64,000 nt of DNA from an uncultured Christensenellaceae bacterium (GCA_905234985.1 CAJOJQ010000009.1:1-64000), one strand, 5' to 3'; shown: positions 15,446-24,703, counted from the first letter of the stretch. Notes: generated by a model not told the origin, from the letters alone. Numbers and translations are program-made.

Positions 15446-17491
15446 ATGTACAAACGCTTTTCCGCGCTCCTGCTGATCTGCGCCCTGATTTTTGCCTGTC
15501 CGTGCCCTATCCTCGCGGACGCGGCCCCGGCCAGCGCGCCCATGACGGCGGGAAACACGCAAAGCGGCATGGTGCGGGTGCGGCTTGCCTCCCTGGGCGA
15601 TTTAGCCTCCCTGAACCTGACCATTTTGGGCAGCTATTCCGTCAGCGGATCTTCGTCCCGCACCTTAGGCGGCGGCGCTGCCGTCACGGTGAAATTCAAC
15701 AGCGCCTCAGGCCGGTTCACCCTGGTCAGCGGCGGAGCGTCCACCGATATGGGGACCTCCTTCCGCCTGTGCCGCCACGCCTCCGACGGGCAGAACGGCG
15801 TCAAAATCGCCCAGGGCCGCGTCCCCGCCAACCTGTACCCCGGGGATTTTCAGTTTGTCGCCCGAAGCAACAACGGTTCTTACGTTCCCTGGGTGATCGT
15901 CCACGTTTATATGGAGGATTACCTGTACGGCGTAGTGCCCTATGAAATGAGCGATTCCTCCGGCGCGGAGGCGCTGAAGGCCCAGGCCGTGGCGGCCCGC
16001 ACCTACACCATGCTGCGCATGAGCGCCGCGGACGCCGCCGCCCTGTACGATGTGGTGGACACTACCGCCGATCAGGTGTATTCCGGCACCCCCTCCGGCA
16101 GCGCTCCCTGCAAAGCCGCCGTGGACGCCACCAAGGGCGTCGCCCTGAAAAACGGTTCTTCCTTCACCGCTACCTATTACACCGCCTCCAACGGCGGCCA
16201 GACCGAGTCCATCAAAAACGCCTGGGGCACTTCCGGCCTGGATTATTTGGGCGTAAAGGACGACCCCTACGATCTAAAGAACCCCGATTCCCGAAAGATA
16301 TCCTTTGCCGTCAGCGCCTCCGGCGCGCAGAGCGACAGCCGGGTGGGCACGCTGCTGAACCGGAAGGCCAGCGCCCAGTTCGGCGCGGGAGCGTCCGTCA
16401 CCGCCGTGACCGGCGTGTACGCCCACACCCCCAAATACGCCGCGCCAAGCCGTTTGTATACCAAATTATCCTTTGATGTTGTCTATACTCAAAACGGCCA
16501 GAAGGGGAGCGGAACGCTGACCTTCGATATCTTTTCCGAGCTGGAAAGCTCGTTTTCCATGAACCTCACCTCCGGCCCCAGCGAATTGTGGTCGGTCACC
16601 CAGGAAAACGGGCGCTTTATCGTGACCGCCCGGCGCTACGGCCATGGCATCGGCATGAGCCAGCGGGGCGCCATGTACATGGGGCAATTGGGCTATACCT
16701 ACGATCAGATTTTGGGCTTCTACTATCCGGGCTGCATCAGGGTGGCGTATACCCTCACCCGCTCCATTTTAAGCCCCGCCGTGCCGGGACAAAAAAGCCA
16801 GGAGCAGGTGATCACCGAACAGCCCGTAACGCTGGAAACGTCCCCCGCCGGTTTGCAGGCGCGGGTGACCACGTTAAGCGGTTCCCTGAACCTGCGGGAA
16901 ACGCCTAGCGCGGACGCCCGGGTGCTGCGCACCATCCCGCAGAACGAAACCCTTCCCATCCTGGAAAAGGGCGCTTCCTGGTGCAAAACCCGCTACGGCG
17001 GCGATACGGGCTATGTGATGACCCAATTTCTCACCTTCATTTCTTCCTCCGCCCGGGTAGCTACCCAAAGCGATTCCCTGAACCTGCGGGAATCCCCCGA
17101 TACATCCAGCCAGGTGCTGCGCGCTATCCCGCGAAACGACACGGTGACCGTACTGGAGCAGGGGACGGAATGGTGCCGGGTAACATACAACGGCGTCACC
17201 GGCTACGTGATGACCAAGTATCTGGCCTTCTCCGGCGGCGGGAATCCGCCTGCCACGAACGGTGAAAAAACGCTGACGCCGTTGGAAACGCCCGTTTATG
17301 CCCGCATCATGCCCACCGCCGGCACCCTGAACCTGCGGGACGGCTGTTCCCTGTCCGCCGCGCTGCTGATGGAAATGCCCAAATACGATATGCTGATGGT
17401 CACCGCCATGGGCGATACCTGGTGCGCCGTCGTTTACGAGGGCCGATCCGGCTACTGCATGACCCAATATTTGGAGTTCGCCGATGAATAA
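15446..17491 (+). CDS. secreted SpoIID/LytB-domain protein with three SH3-like repeats
   Basis: The 681-residue protein starts at an ATG with GGAGGA 9 bases upstream and a signal peptide (MYKRFSALLLICALIFACPC). A SpoIID/LytB domain spans ~130-430: EDYLYGVVPYEM, LKAQAVAARTY and RYGHGIGMSQRGA with the catalytic-type Glu and His context. Three bacterial SH3 repeats follow (SLNLRETP, SLNLRESPD, TLNLRDGC), each ending in a GYVMTQ/GYCMTQ-type motif. SpoIID proteins are lytic transglycosylases acting on denuded glycan; with SH3 repeats this is more likely a wall-remodelling or amidase-enhancer protein than the engulfment SpoIID itself. The 3' end overlaps the next gene by 8 bases. Confidence 0.85.
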   Translation: MYKRFSALLLICALIFACPCPILADAAPASAPMTAGNTQSGMVRVRLASLGDLASLNLTILGSYSVSGSSSRTLGGGAAVTVKFNSASGRFTLVSGGASTDMGTSFRLCRHASDGQNGVKIAQGRVPANLYPGDFQFVARSNNGSYVPWVIVHVYMEDYLYGVVPYEMSDSSGAEALKAQAVAARTYTMLRMSAADAAALYDVVDTTADQVYSGTPSGSAPCKAAVDATKGVALKNGSSFTATYYTASNGGQTESIKNAWGTSGLDYLGVKDDPYDLKNPDSRKISFAVSASGAQSDSRVGTLLNRKASAQFGAGASVTAVTGVYAHTPKYAAPSRLYTKLSFDVVYTQNGQKGSGTLTFDIFSELESSFSMNLTSGPSELWSVTQENGRFIVTARRYGHGIGMSQRGAMYMGQLGYTYDQILGFYYPGCIRVAYTLTRSILSPAVPGQKSQEQVITEQPVTLETSPAGLQARVTTLSGSLNLRETPSADARVLRTIPQNETLPILEKGASWCKTRYGGDTGYVMTQFLTFISSSARVATQSDSLNLRESPDTSSQVLRAIPRNDTVTVLEQGTEWCRVTYNGVTGYVMTKYLAFSGGGNPPATNGEKTLTPLETPVYARIMPTAGTLNLRDGCSLSAALLMEMPKYDMLMVTAMGDTWCAVVYEGRSGYCMTQYLEFADE

Positions 17492-18248
17492 CAAGGAAAC
17501 CGATCTGCTGCTGCCCGGCGAGCGCGTGGACGATCTGCAATGGAAAAACCTGCGCGTCATTCAGTCGCCGGACGCTTTTCGCTTCGGCATGGACGCGGTG
17601 CTGCTGGCGGATTTTGCCCAGGTACGGCCCCGCAGCCGGGTGTGCGATTTGGGCACCGGCACCGGCATCCTGGCCTTGCTGCTGTCCGGCCGCGATCCCG
17701 ATATGCTGTGCGACGCCATTGAAATTCAGCCGGACGCCGCCAGCCGGGCGGAGCGCAGCATGCGCTTAAACGGCCTTTCCGGCAGGATCACCGTCCACAA
17801 CCGGGACCTCAAGGAGGCGCGAACCTTTCTCCCCCACGCCGCTTATGATTTAGTGATCTGCAATCCGCCCTACAGCCCGGCCCAGGCTTCCCTGCACAGC
17901 CCCAAAGCCGCCCTCCGCGCCGCCCGGCAGGAAACAGAATGCACTTTGGACGACGTGGCCGCCGCCGCCGCTTTCCTGCTTCGGGATCGAGGGCGCTTTT
18001 CCCTGATGCTGCCCGCGGCCCGGCTTGCCGACGCCTTTGAAACCCTGCGCCGCCACCGGCTGGAACCCAAGCGCCTGCGCCTGGTACACGCAAACGCCGC
18101 CCGCCCCGCAAGGCTGACCTTGATCGAAGCTATGCTCGGCGTAAAACCCGGCCTCATCGTCGAACCGCCTCTGATCGTCAAAAACCCCGATGGCACGGAC
18201 ACGGCGGAAATCGCCCGCATCTATCACCAGGAAACGGAAATCAAATGA
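17484..18248 (+). CDS. tRNA1(Val) A37 N6-methyltransferase-like SAM-dependent methyltransferase
   Basis: The 254-residue Rossmann-fold enzyme has the SAM-binding loop DLGTGTGILALLL and the N6-adenine catalytic motif DLVICNPPYSP. The N-terminal DDLQWKNLRVIQSPDAFRFG matches the TrmN6/YfiC-type family that methylates tRNA or similar RNA. It overlaps the SpoIID-type gene by 8 bases and has GGAG 7 bases before the ATG. RNA specificity is inferred from the family only. Confidence 0.82.
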   Translation: MNNKETDLLLPGERVDDLQWKNLRVIQSPDAFRFGMDAVLLADFAQVRPRSRVCDLGTGTGILALLLSGRDPDMLCDAIEIQPDAASRAERSMRLNGLSGRITVHNRDLKEARTFLPHAAYDLVICNPPYSPAQASLHSPKAALRAARQETECTLDDVAAAAAFLLRDRGRFSLMLPAARLADAFETLRRHRLEPKRLRLVHANAARPARLTLIEAMLGVKPGLIVEPPLIVKNPDGTDTAEIARIYHQETEIK

Positions 18249-18289
18249 AACAGCGTCGCCGCGATCTTTGCTTTCGCGGCGGCGCTGTT
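18249..18289. terminator. long hairpin between convergent genes
   Basis: An interrupted stem pairs AACAGCG with CGCTGTT and CGCCGCGA with TCGCGGCG around a 9-base loop. It starts at the methyltransferase stop codon and lies 14 bases from the stop codon of the convergent secreted protein. T-runs are weak on both sides, so it may end transcripts in both directions inefficiently or protect their 3' ends. Confidence 0.5.
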
Positions 18290-18302
18290 ATTGCACGTAT
18301 TT

Positions 18303-19823
18303 TTATTGCACGGCTTCCATGAGGCTCACGTCGATGCGGGGATAGCTTTTGATTTTCCCATCCTCGCTGATTTCGCTGAACGTACCTGCGGCCAGGCCGT
18401 AGACCTTCACATACGCGTCTTCCGCAAAGGCGGGTTCCTCCCGGCAGATCAGGTACACGATATCCTTGTAGCCGCTGCCGGTTTTGGTCATGGCGAAGGT
18501 AACCACCCATTCGTCGATGTTCTTTTCAACGCTGGTGATCCAGCCCGTTTCTACCACGTATTTACCCCGGCTTTCCGCCTTGGGCAGGTTGGCGTAGGTC
18601 ATTTTTTTCGCCTGGGCGCGCACCTTTTCCTCCCGCTCGTTCTCGGTGTAGGAGCGCACGGCGGTGAAGGTGAAGGTTCTTTCCTGCATGCCCTTTTTGG
18701 TCACGCTGAGAACGAACTGGTAGGTGCCCTCCGCGCTGGTGTCCACCTTGAAATTGAATTTGGTTCCGGTGACGGTTTTGCTGTAATTGACGGGGCCGGA
18801 AACGGACAGCTGGGTCTTGGCCCCCGTGGTGGTGGTGCCGGAAAAGATGGTTTCGTCGTTCAGGGTGTCTCCCGGATGCGCCACCAGGTCCACCGGCAGT
18901 ACGCCCTGCTGGAAGTTGACGGAATACAGGCGCTGGGCGGTAATAGAGCCTTCGGCCTCGGCGGTGAGGGTAAGGGAATACACGCCCTGGGCGGGCAGCT
19001 TCACTTTGATGGAAAAGGAGCCGCTGCCGTTGGCGGTGGTTTTAAAGGACTGGCCCCCCGCGCTGCCTAAAGAAAACACGGAAGCGGTCACGGTGGCCTT
19101 GCGGGCCGTGCTGCCCTTGATGGTGAAGGTGCTTTCGTTGGTTTCTGCGGGCGGCGCGGTGGACACTGTCAGCTTCACGGGCAATTCGGGCATGGGCAGG
19201 ATCTCCGTGAAGGTGAAGGTTTTCATCACGGTTTCCAGGGCAGCGTTATCGGCGTCCTTGGCGTTGCGGTCCCGCACCTGCATATCCAGGGTGATGGTGT
19301 AGCCGTTGCGGATGGTGCGCCGCTGGTAGCCGCTGCACACCAGTTGGCCGTCCTGGCGCAGGGTGTACTTGGTTTGCAGGAAGCGCAGGGTCACTTTGCC
19401 GTAATTGGCCCATTTGGCGCTGGAGTAGGTGTACCCCAAAATGCTGTACACCGAGCCGTTGGTGTGGGACGTGCGGAATTCCTTGCGCATGTCCTCATCC
19501 TGGTTGTTCAGGTCAAAATACGTTTGGGCGTCGGTGTCCCGCAGGGCGGAAATCACCAGGGTGCGGTTGTTTTCCGCGTCGATGGCCTCAAGCAAAATGC
19601 CTTCGCTTTCAAAGCTGTTAGCCAAAGCGTCGTAATCCATGCCCTGGCATAAGAGCCAATCCGTTTTGGAACTCAAATTATAGGGCGTGAGTACCGTTTC
19701 ATAATCCGGCGGGATTTCCACCTGGGCGCGGATATCCCCGAAAGAATAGGTTTCCGCGCTGGCGATGGCCGCCATAGAACTCAGCAGCAGCGCCGCGGCG
19801 AAAATCAAAAGCATCTTACGCAA
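18303..19823 (-). CDS. secreted multidomain protein with Ig-like repeats, unknown function
   Basis: The 506-residue protein starts at TTG 19823, with GGGAGG 9 bases upstream, and has a signal peptide (MLLIFAAALLLSSMAAIASA). The N-terminal ~200 residues (IRAQVEIPPDYETVLTP ...) resemble PsbP/DUF1795-like exported domains only loosely. The middle holds two or three beta-sandwich, Ig-like or CARDB-like segments (VKLTVSTAPPAETNESTFTI; SVNFQQGVLPVDLVAHPGDT). The C-terminal ~100 residues are of unknown type. No anchor or catalytic motif is visible. It is monocistronic with its own promoter. Confidence 0.6.
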   Translation of the reverse strand: MRKMLLIFAAALLLSSMAAIASAETYSFGDIRAQVEIPPDYETVLTPYNLSSKTDWLLCQGMDYDALANSFESEGILLEAIDAENNRTLVISALRDTDAQTYFDLNNQDEDMRKEFRTSHTNGSVYSILGYTYSSAKWANYGKVTLRFLQTKYTLRQDGQLVCSGYQRRTIRNGYTITLDMQVRDRNAKDADNAALETVMKTFTFTEILPMPELPVKLTVSTAPPAETNESTFTIKGSTARKATVTASVFSLGSAGGQSFKTTANGSGSFSIKVKLPAQGVYSLTLTAEAEGSITAQRLYSVNFQQGVLPVDLVAHPGDTLNDETIFSGTTTTGAKTQLSVSGPVNYSKTVTGTKFNFKVDTSAEGTYQFVLSVTKKGMQERTFTFTAVRSYTENEREEKVRAQAKKMTYANLPKAESRGKYVVETGWITSVEKNIDEWVVTFAMTKTGSGYKDIVYLICREEPAFAEDAYVKVYGLAAGTFSEISEDGKIKSYPRIDVSLMEAVQ

Positions 19824-19885
19824 CGAATTGCGCCTCCCTTCCTCCCGGCGGGGAAGCGAAAGCCCTTCCAACCGCCTGTAAAAAG

Positions 19886-19914
19886 ATTGTAACATAATTG
19901 TAATTATTTTTCAA
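19886..19914 (-). promoter_or_regulatory. promoter of the Ig-like secreted protein gene
   Basis: Minus strand TTGAAA (19914-19909) and TACAAT (19891-19886) with a 17-base spacer, 62 bases before the TTG start. Confidence 0.6.
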
Positions 19915-19993
19915 CCATTGAAAAAAGAGTTTACAGCCTGTTCAATGTATTTTAAGCGCCGTATCGAAGCGCCAATTGATTTATCAATAAAAA

Positions 19994-20047
19994 TTTATCG
20001 AATTTCGATAAAATATTATTGACAAATGAAATGAATTGGCATATAAT
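19994..20047 (+). promoter_or_regulatory. consensus promoter with adjacent palindromic operator
   Basis: TTGACA (20019-20024) and TATAAT (20042-20047) are exact consensus with a 17-base spacer, 22 bases before the DUF2975 start. Immediately upstream, TTTATCGAA-T-TTCGATAAA (19994-20012) is a perfect 9-base-arm palindrome ending 6 bases before the -35 box. A second TTTATC half-site lies at 19979-19984. The operon encodes a small HTH protein, so autoregulation at this site is the simplest reading. Confidence 0.75.
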
Positions 20048-20069
20048 GGTCATCAAGGAGGCGAGAAAA

Positions 20070-20549
20070 ATGGAGCATCGCAAGGTGAGCAGGCTGCTGA
20101 TCCTGGCCGGGGCCATCGCCGTATTGGGCGGCGGATACCTGTTTTTCTTGGACGCGCCCATGGCGGCGCTGCAATACAGGGCGCTTATGCCGGAATACGC
20201 CTATCTGTTCATTCCCGCGCTGGTCTTTTTATGGGTGATCGGGCTGATTTACTTGGCCGCCATGGCGGATTATTTTCGGGTGTGCCGCCGCATCGGGCAG
20301 GATCGTTCCTTTTGCCCGGACAATGAAAGAAGCCTTTCCCGCATCGCCCGTTTTTTGATCGGGGCGGCGGCAATATGGCTGCTGGGCATTCCGCTGGGGC
20401 TGCTGCTGGGTCTTTCCTTAGGCATCTGGACGGCAGCCTTTCTGCTGGCCGCGGCGGCCAGCGCCGCCATGGGCATGCTGGCGCTAGGGCTGTCCCGGCT
20501 GCTGAAGCGAGCCACGGAAATCAAGGAAGAAAACGATCTGACCGTGTAA
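20070..20549 (+). CDS. DUF2975 family membrane protein
   Basis: The ~159-residue protein has four predicted membrane segments (near residues 10-30, 45-70, 90-115 and 118-140). The loop FRVCRRIGQDRSFCPDN matches the DUF2975 family, whose genes are typically followed by a small Cro-type HTH gene, as here. Function is unknown; a membrane partner that controls the HTH regulator is possible. ATG with AAGGAGGCG 6 bases upstream. An in-frame ATG at 20019 lies within the promoter and is rejected. Confidence 0.78.
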   Translation: MEHRKVSRLLILAGAIAVLGGGYLFFLDAPMAALQYRALMPEYAYLFIPALVFLWVIGLIYLAAMADYFRVCRRIGQDRSFCPDNERSLSRIARFLIGAAAIWLLGIPLGLLLGLSLGIWTAAFLLAAAASAAMGMLALGLSRLLKRATEIKEENDLTV

Positions 20550-20561
20550 GGAGGGCTGCCC

Positions 20562-20783
20562 GTGATCCGCATTGATTTGGACGTGATGCTGGCCCGCCGG
20601 AAAATGAGCATGACGGAGCTGAGCCAGCGCGTGGGCGTCACTATGGCCAACCTTTCCATTTTGAAAAACGGAAAGGCCAAGGCCGTGCGCTTTTCCACGC
20701 TGAACGAAATCTGCAGGGTGCTGCGCTGCCAGCCCGGAGATATTTTGGTGTATGAGGAAGGAGAGGATCAGGATGGAGAATGA
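20562..20783 (+). CDS. small Cro/C1-type HTH transcriptional regulator
   Basis: The 73-residue protein is a single HTH_26-type DNA-binding domain (MLARRKMSMTELSQRVGVTM, NLSILKNGKAKAVRFSTLNE, LRCQPGDILVYEE), like YozG-type regulators paired with DUF2975 proteins. The start is GTG with AAGGAGGG 6 bases upstream, 12 bases after the DUF2975 stop codon. It probably binds the palindrome upstream of the operon. Its last 11 bases overlap the start of the DUF4173 gene. Confidence 0.85.
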   Translation: MIRIDLDVMLARRKMSMTELSQRVGVTMANLSILKNGKAKAVRFSTLNEICRVLRCQPGDILVYEEGEDQDGE

Positions 20784-22302
20784 TGTTTCCCGTATCGAAG
20801 ACGAAGCGATGCCCGACATGGAGGAGGAGGCCGTTTTTCCTCCCCCTGCCTGGGGCGCGTGGGAATGGATTTTCCTGTTTTCGGCCTTGCTGACCGCCGG
20901 GTGTTATTTTTTTGCGCATTTTCCGGGTATTTGGGAAAGAAACGGCCATTTGCCGGGGGTGGGGCTGACGCTGACCCAATGGCTTTTGGCGGGCGTTTCC
21001 CTGGCTGCCGCGCGGAAAAGGCATGTTCTGCGCGGAAAAAGCGCGGCGGGCGGCTGGTTTCTGCTGGCAGTCGCTTTAGCGCTGGGCTTATGCTATTCTG
21101 TCTTTGCCGACGACGCCATGCGCTTGATGAACCTGCCCGTGGTGTGGGCGGCCACGGCCCTTTCCCTGTTTTCCCTGACGGGTGTGAACCCCCTGCCCGC
21201 CCTGGGGGGACGGGGGCTTCGGCTGGGTCTACGCCGATTCCTGCCTTCCTTTTTTGCCCGGTGGACCCTGCCGCTGAAGGCCTTAAAAAACCTGCCCCGG
21301 CCCGCGAAAAATGAAAAACTTCGGGGCTTGGGCGTCGGATTGCTGCTGAGCCTGCCGGTGGTGCTGCTGGCCGCGTCCCTGCTTGCCAGCGCGGACCCCA
21401 TGTTTTCCTCCCTGCTGACCTCCGGGTTCCAATCCTTGGATCGGATCGACGCATCTTTGCTTCCGCGGCTGCTGTACACGCTAACCGGGGGCCTGTGCCT
21501 GTTTTCCTTCTTGGCCGCCGGGACGGGAAACCCATTTGCGCCGGAGGAACCCAAGGAGCGCCGCGTTTCTCCCGTGATCCTGTCCACGGTGTTTGCCATG
21601 CTTGGGTTGGTCTACGCCCTGTTCGTTTACGTTCAGTTCCGCTATCTCTTTTTCGGATCGGAAGAAGCCATCCGGGAAATCGGCTACGCGGAATACGCCC
21701 GAAGCGGCTTTTTCCAGCTGGTGCTGCTGGCGGTCCTGACGCTCGCGCTGATTCTGCCTTGCCTAACCTTTGGAAAAAACAGCGCTGCCGTGCGGCTGCT
21801 GTGCGCCTTTGTGGCGGCGCTGACTCTGGTGATCAATTATTCCGCCTTTTTCCGCATGCGGCTTTACATCCAAGCCTTTGGCCTCAGCGTGCTGCGGGTG
21901 GTCACGCTCTGGGGCATGCTCATGATTTTCTGCGCCCTTGCCGCCTGCCTGCTCAAATGCGCTTTCCCCATTGCGCGAATCTGTCCCGCTTTGACCGTGG
22001 TGGCCCTGTGTACCTGGACGGCGCTCAATTACGGCAATGTGGATCGGCTGATTGCCCGCTATCAGGTGAGCGCGTACAATCAGGGCACGCTGACGGATTT
22101 GGACGCTTCCTATCTGGTCTCCCTCTCCCCCGACATACTGCCGGAGCTGGAGCGCATCGAGGATAGCACGATGCGCGGCCGGGCGCTGGAAAAAGCCCGG
22201 GTGACCTTTTCCCAGCGTTCTCCCCGCCCTTATGATTGGAGCCTGTGTTGGCTGAAAACAAACAGCCCGCAGGCGGAAACCGCCCACGGGACGACAGAAT
22301 AA
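20773..22302 (+). CDS. DUF4173 (DUF4153-like) polytopic membrane protein
   Basis: The ~509-residue protein has about eleven to twelve hydrophobic segments between residues ~35 and ~420. The soluble tail carries the family's conserved pattern (YGNVDRLIARYQVSAYNQG ... LDASYLVSLSPDILPELERI). The family function is unknown. It is the last gene of a three-gene operon with DUF2975 and the HTH protein. The ATG at 20773 has AAGGAGAGG upstream. The HTH partner suggests that its amount is regulated, perhaps with growth phase, but this is inference. Confidence 0.75.
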   Translation: MENDVSRIEDEAMPDMEEEAVFPPPAWGAWEWIFLFSALLTAGCYFFAHFPGIWERNGHLPGVGLTLTQWLLAGVSLAAARKRHVLRGKSAAGGWFLLAVALALGLCYSVFADDAMRLMNLPVVWAATALSLFSLTGVNPLPALGGRGLRLGLRRFLPSFFARWTLPLKALKNLPRPAKNEKLRGLGVGLLLSLPVVLLAASLLASADPMFSSLLTSGFQSLDRIDASLLPRLLYTLTGGLCLFSFLAAGTGNPFAPEEPKERRVSPVILSTVFAMLGLVYALFVYVQFRYLFFGSEEAIREIGYAEYARSGFFQLVLLAVLTLALILPCLTFGKNSAAVRLLCAFVAALTLVINYSAFFRMRLYIQAFGLSVLRVVTLWGMLMIFCALAACLLKCAFPIARICPALTVVALCTWTALNYGNVDRLIARYQVSAYNQGTLTDLDASYLVSLSPDILPELERIEDSTMRGRALEKARVTFSQRSPRPYDWSLCWLKTNSPQAETAHGTTE

Positions 22303-22331
22303 AACGCTCATCTTTTGTCGTCGAAGTTTGG

Positions 22332-22437
22332 AAAGTGAAAAGTGAAAAGTGGAAAGTGAAGATTTAAAAAGTGCTTTAACGTCATATGACATGATGCGCT
22401 GTAAAAATTCCACTTTCCACTTTCCACTTTTCACTTT
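22332..22437. repeat. heptamer inverted-repeat element (AAAGTGR type)
   Basis: The left arm (22332-22359) is four units AAAGTGA, AAAGTGA, AAAGTGG, AAAGTGA. The right arm (22410-22437) is the complement type: three CCACTTT then TCACTTT. The 50-base centre holds a small palindrome (GTCATATGAC, 22381-22390). It lies between two convergent genes and ends 6 bases from the stop codon of the peptide-binding protein gene. No T-run is present, so it is not a standard terminator. Confidence 0.85.
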
Positions 22438-22443
22438 TTTCTG

Positions 22444-24021
22444 CTATTTCCCCACGCTTTCAATGCCTCGCAGGATCTCCGGCTCCCGCACGTCCCGCAC
22501 GGTGGTGAACACCTTGCGGGTGAGCAGCGCGCCGCAGCGGTACCACATGCAGATGAAGGGGCAGTCCTGGGCAAACTGATCCTGAATCTGCCACAAAAGC
22601 TGCTGGTAGTTATAAAAGTCCCTTTCCTCCCGCAGCTTCTTGAACAGGTTATCCATGGCGGTGGATTTATAGCCGCAGTAATTGCCCGTGTTGCCGCTCA
22701 TGAGCAGGAAGCCGGGATCCGGGATCACGTCCATCTGGAAGGCGGCGATAGCCATATCGAAATTACGGGCCTTCAGATGCTCGGCCACGCTGGCGAAGCT
22801 CTGGGTTTCCACGTGCACGTTGATGCCCACGGCGGCCAAATAGTCGGCGATCATGCCCGCCACCTGCACGCGGACGGAATTATCCTGTTCCTCGTACACA
22901 TACAGGCCCAAACGCAGGCGCTTGTCCACCTGCTTGCCCTTTTCCTCCACCACCGTATGGCGGATGTTGTCGTCCGCGGGATTGGGCTTCCAGCCCGCCT
23001 CGTCCAGCAATTGCCGGGCCTTGTCCGGATTGTAGGCGTAGGCGGTATCATTGTCCTTGTACATCCAGGTGCCCGCGGGCAGGGGCGTGTCCGTCCGGTC
23101 GGCCATGCCCATATAAACGGAATTGGCGATGGCGTCAAAGTCGATGGCGTAGCGAACGGCTTCCCTGATCTTCGGATCGTTCAGCGGGAACGCGTTGGCG
23201 CTGTGGTTCAGCAGCAGCGTTTCCAGCTGGCGGGTGCGGTAGGCGATGTTCAGGTTGGTCAGGCCCGTCTGATACTGCCCGGCGGAAGCGGAACGGGTAA
23301 TGGCCGCGTCCACGCGGTTGTATTCATAGTCGGAAATCAGTTCCCGGTTGGTGGCGCGGAAGTATACGTTGATCTTTTTCACCTCCAGCTCGCCCTTCCA
23401 CCAATTTTCATTGGCGGACAGGTACAGGTAATTGGCCGGGGCGAACTCGTCCACCTTATAAGGCCCCGTGCCCGCGGGCATGGAGGACTGCACCTGATCC
23501 CGGGGCAGCACGGGGAAGGTGAGGGCGAAGTACACGCCGTAATAGGGGCGCTTCACGGTGATCTGCAAAGAATCGGCGCTGTTTGCCGACACGCTGCTGA
23601 TGACGTACTGCAATTGGTTGTACTGGCCCCTGCCCTCCTGGGCCAGGCGCAGGATCTCGTTGATGGTGGCTTCCACGTCGTAAGCCGTGCAGGGCGATCC
23701 GTCGTGAAACACGGCGTCGTCGCGCAGGCGGATGGTCCAATGCTTGCCGTCGGAGGTGTAATTGCATTCCTTAGCCAGGCATTCCCGGGGCTTGTTATCG
23801 TCGTCCAAAGAAAACAGCCCTTCGTAGATCAGGGCGGTCAGGGACTGAAACTCCCTTTCCTCCGGGGTCAGGGGGTTAAGGGACACGGTTTTCACCGAGA
23901 TCATGCCCAGGGACAGAATTTGATCCATGGTGGCGGCGAGGGCGGCGGAGGGACAGAGCAGCATGAGCGCAAGAGTCAGCGCCAGCGCCCGCTTAATAAT
24001 AATGCTGCAAATAGATCGCAT
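22444..24021 (-). CDS. peptide/nickel-type ABC transporter substrate-binding protein (family 5)
   Basis: The 525-residue extracellular protein has a signal peptide (RALALTLALMLLCPSAALAA, residues ~11-30) and no lipobox Cys. It matches SBP_bac_5: LIYEGLFSLDDD, YTSDGKHWTIRLRDDAVFHD, the PDKARQLLDEAGW segment and LLNHSANAFPLNDPKIREAV. It would deliver oligopeptides or similar ligands to an ABC permease, but no permease or ATPase gene is adjacent. It overlaps the 3' end of the transglycosylase gene by 29 bases, suggesting coupled expression. Confidence 0.85.
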   Translation of the reverse strand: MRSICSIIIKRALALTLALMLLCPSAALAATMDQILSLGMISVKTVSLNPLTPEEREFQSLTALIYEGLFSLDDDNKPRECLAKECNYTSDGKHWTIRLRDDAVFHDGSPCTAYDVEATINEILRLAQEGRGQYNQLQYVISSVSANSADSLQITVKRPYYGVYFALTFPVLPRDQVQSSMPAGTGPYKVDEFAPANYLYLSANENWWKGELEVKKINVYFRATNRELISDYEYNRVDAAITRSASAGQYQTGLTNLNIAYRTRQLETLLLNHSANAFPLNDPKIREAVRYAIDFDAIANSVYMGMADRTDTPLPAGTWMYKDNDTAYAYNPDKARQLLDEAGWKPNPADDNIRHTVVEEKGKQVDKRLRLGLYVYEEQDNSVRVQVAGMIADYLAAVGINVHVETQSFASVAEHLKARNFDMAIAAFQMDVIPDPGFLLMSGNTGNYCGYKSTAMDNLFKKLREERDFYNYQQLLWQIQDQFAQDCPFICMWYRCGALLTRKVFTTVRDVREPEILRGIESVGK

Positions 24022-24703
24022 AGGAATTCAACACCCTTCCCGCGTAAGTCCGCGTATCTGATTTGGGAATTTGGGAAACCTTGAGGGTTTTGCCGTCGGT
24101 GGAATAATCCTTGATCCAGGAGGGCACGGTGCCCCAGCCCGCGTGATAGGCGCAGGCCACCAGCACCGGGTCGTCGCTGCCGATCTTGCGGCAGATATAG
24201 CGCAGCAGATAGCAGCCCATTTTGATGGCGTTTTCCGGCTCGTACACCGCGCCCACGTCGTTTTTGCTGATGCCGCAGTTGGGAGCCACCCACTCAAAGG
24301 TATTGGGCATGAACTGCATCAGGCCCATGGCCCCCTTGTTGCTGACGGCGTTGGGATCGTAGCCGCTTTCCTGCATGATGATGGCGGAAACGTAAGCGGG
24401 GTTCAGATCGTACTCCGCCGCGTATTTTTCGATCAGGTTCCGGTAGCGCGGCTGATGGCTTTGCACCGTCTTTTCGTACTTTTCCTGGGCGGCCTGCCGC
24501 TCCTGCCGAAGCTGGATCAAACTGCTGTTGGCGTTATAAAGCTCGATGCAGGCAATCACAAGCCCGCAGGCCAGGGCCGAAAGCACCACCCACTGCCACA
24601 GGGCAAAGCCCTTTTTTCTCTTTCTTCGCGCGGGCGCCCTTCCCGAACGGCGCCTGCGCGGGGGCGGGGCCTGAACGGGAGTGGGAGAAAGATCATCATA
24701 CAT
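23993..24703 (-). CDS. membrane-anchored lytic transglycosylase (SLT domain)
   Basis: The 236-residue protein has a cytoplasmic Pro/Arg-rich tail (~1-30), one membrane segment (WVVLSALACGLVIACIELY, ~38-56), and an extracellular SLT domain (~90-230). The domain shows the catalytic Glu in IIMQESGYDP, NKGAMGLMQFMPNT and ACAYHAGWGTV. It cleaves the MurNAc-GlcNAc bond of peptidoglycan. It overlaps the dephospho-CoA kinase gene by 8 bases, with GGAGGA 10 bases before the ATG. polA-coaE-slt order is common in Clostridia. Confidence 0.9.
   Translation of the reverse strand: MYDDLSPTPVQAPPPRRRRSGRAPARRKRKKGFALWQWVVLSALACGLVIACIELYNANSSLIQLRQERQAAQEKYEKTVQSHQPRYRNLIEKYAAEYDLNPAYVSAIIMQESGYDPNAVSNKGAMGLMQFMPNTFEWVAPNCGISKNDVGAVYEPENAIKMGCYLLRYICRKIGSDDPVLVACAYHAGWGTVPSWIKDYSTDGKTLKVSQIPKSDTRTYAGRVLNSYAIYLQHYY

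Noticed and set aside
19979..20069. Earlier ATG (20019) for the DUF2975 protein
   Set aside because: It would start within the -35 box; the ATG at 20070 has AAGGAGG at 6 bases.
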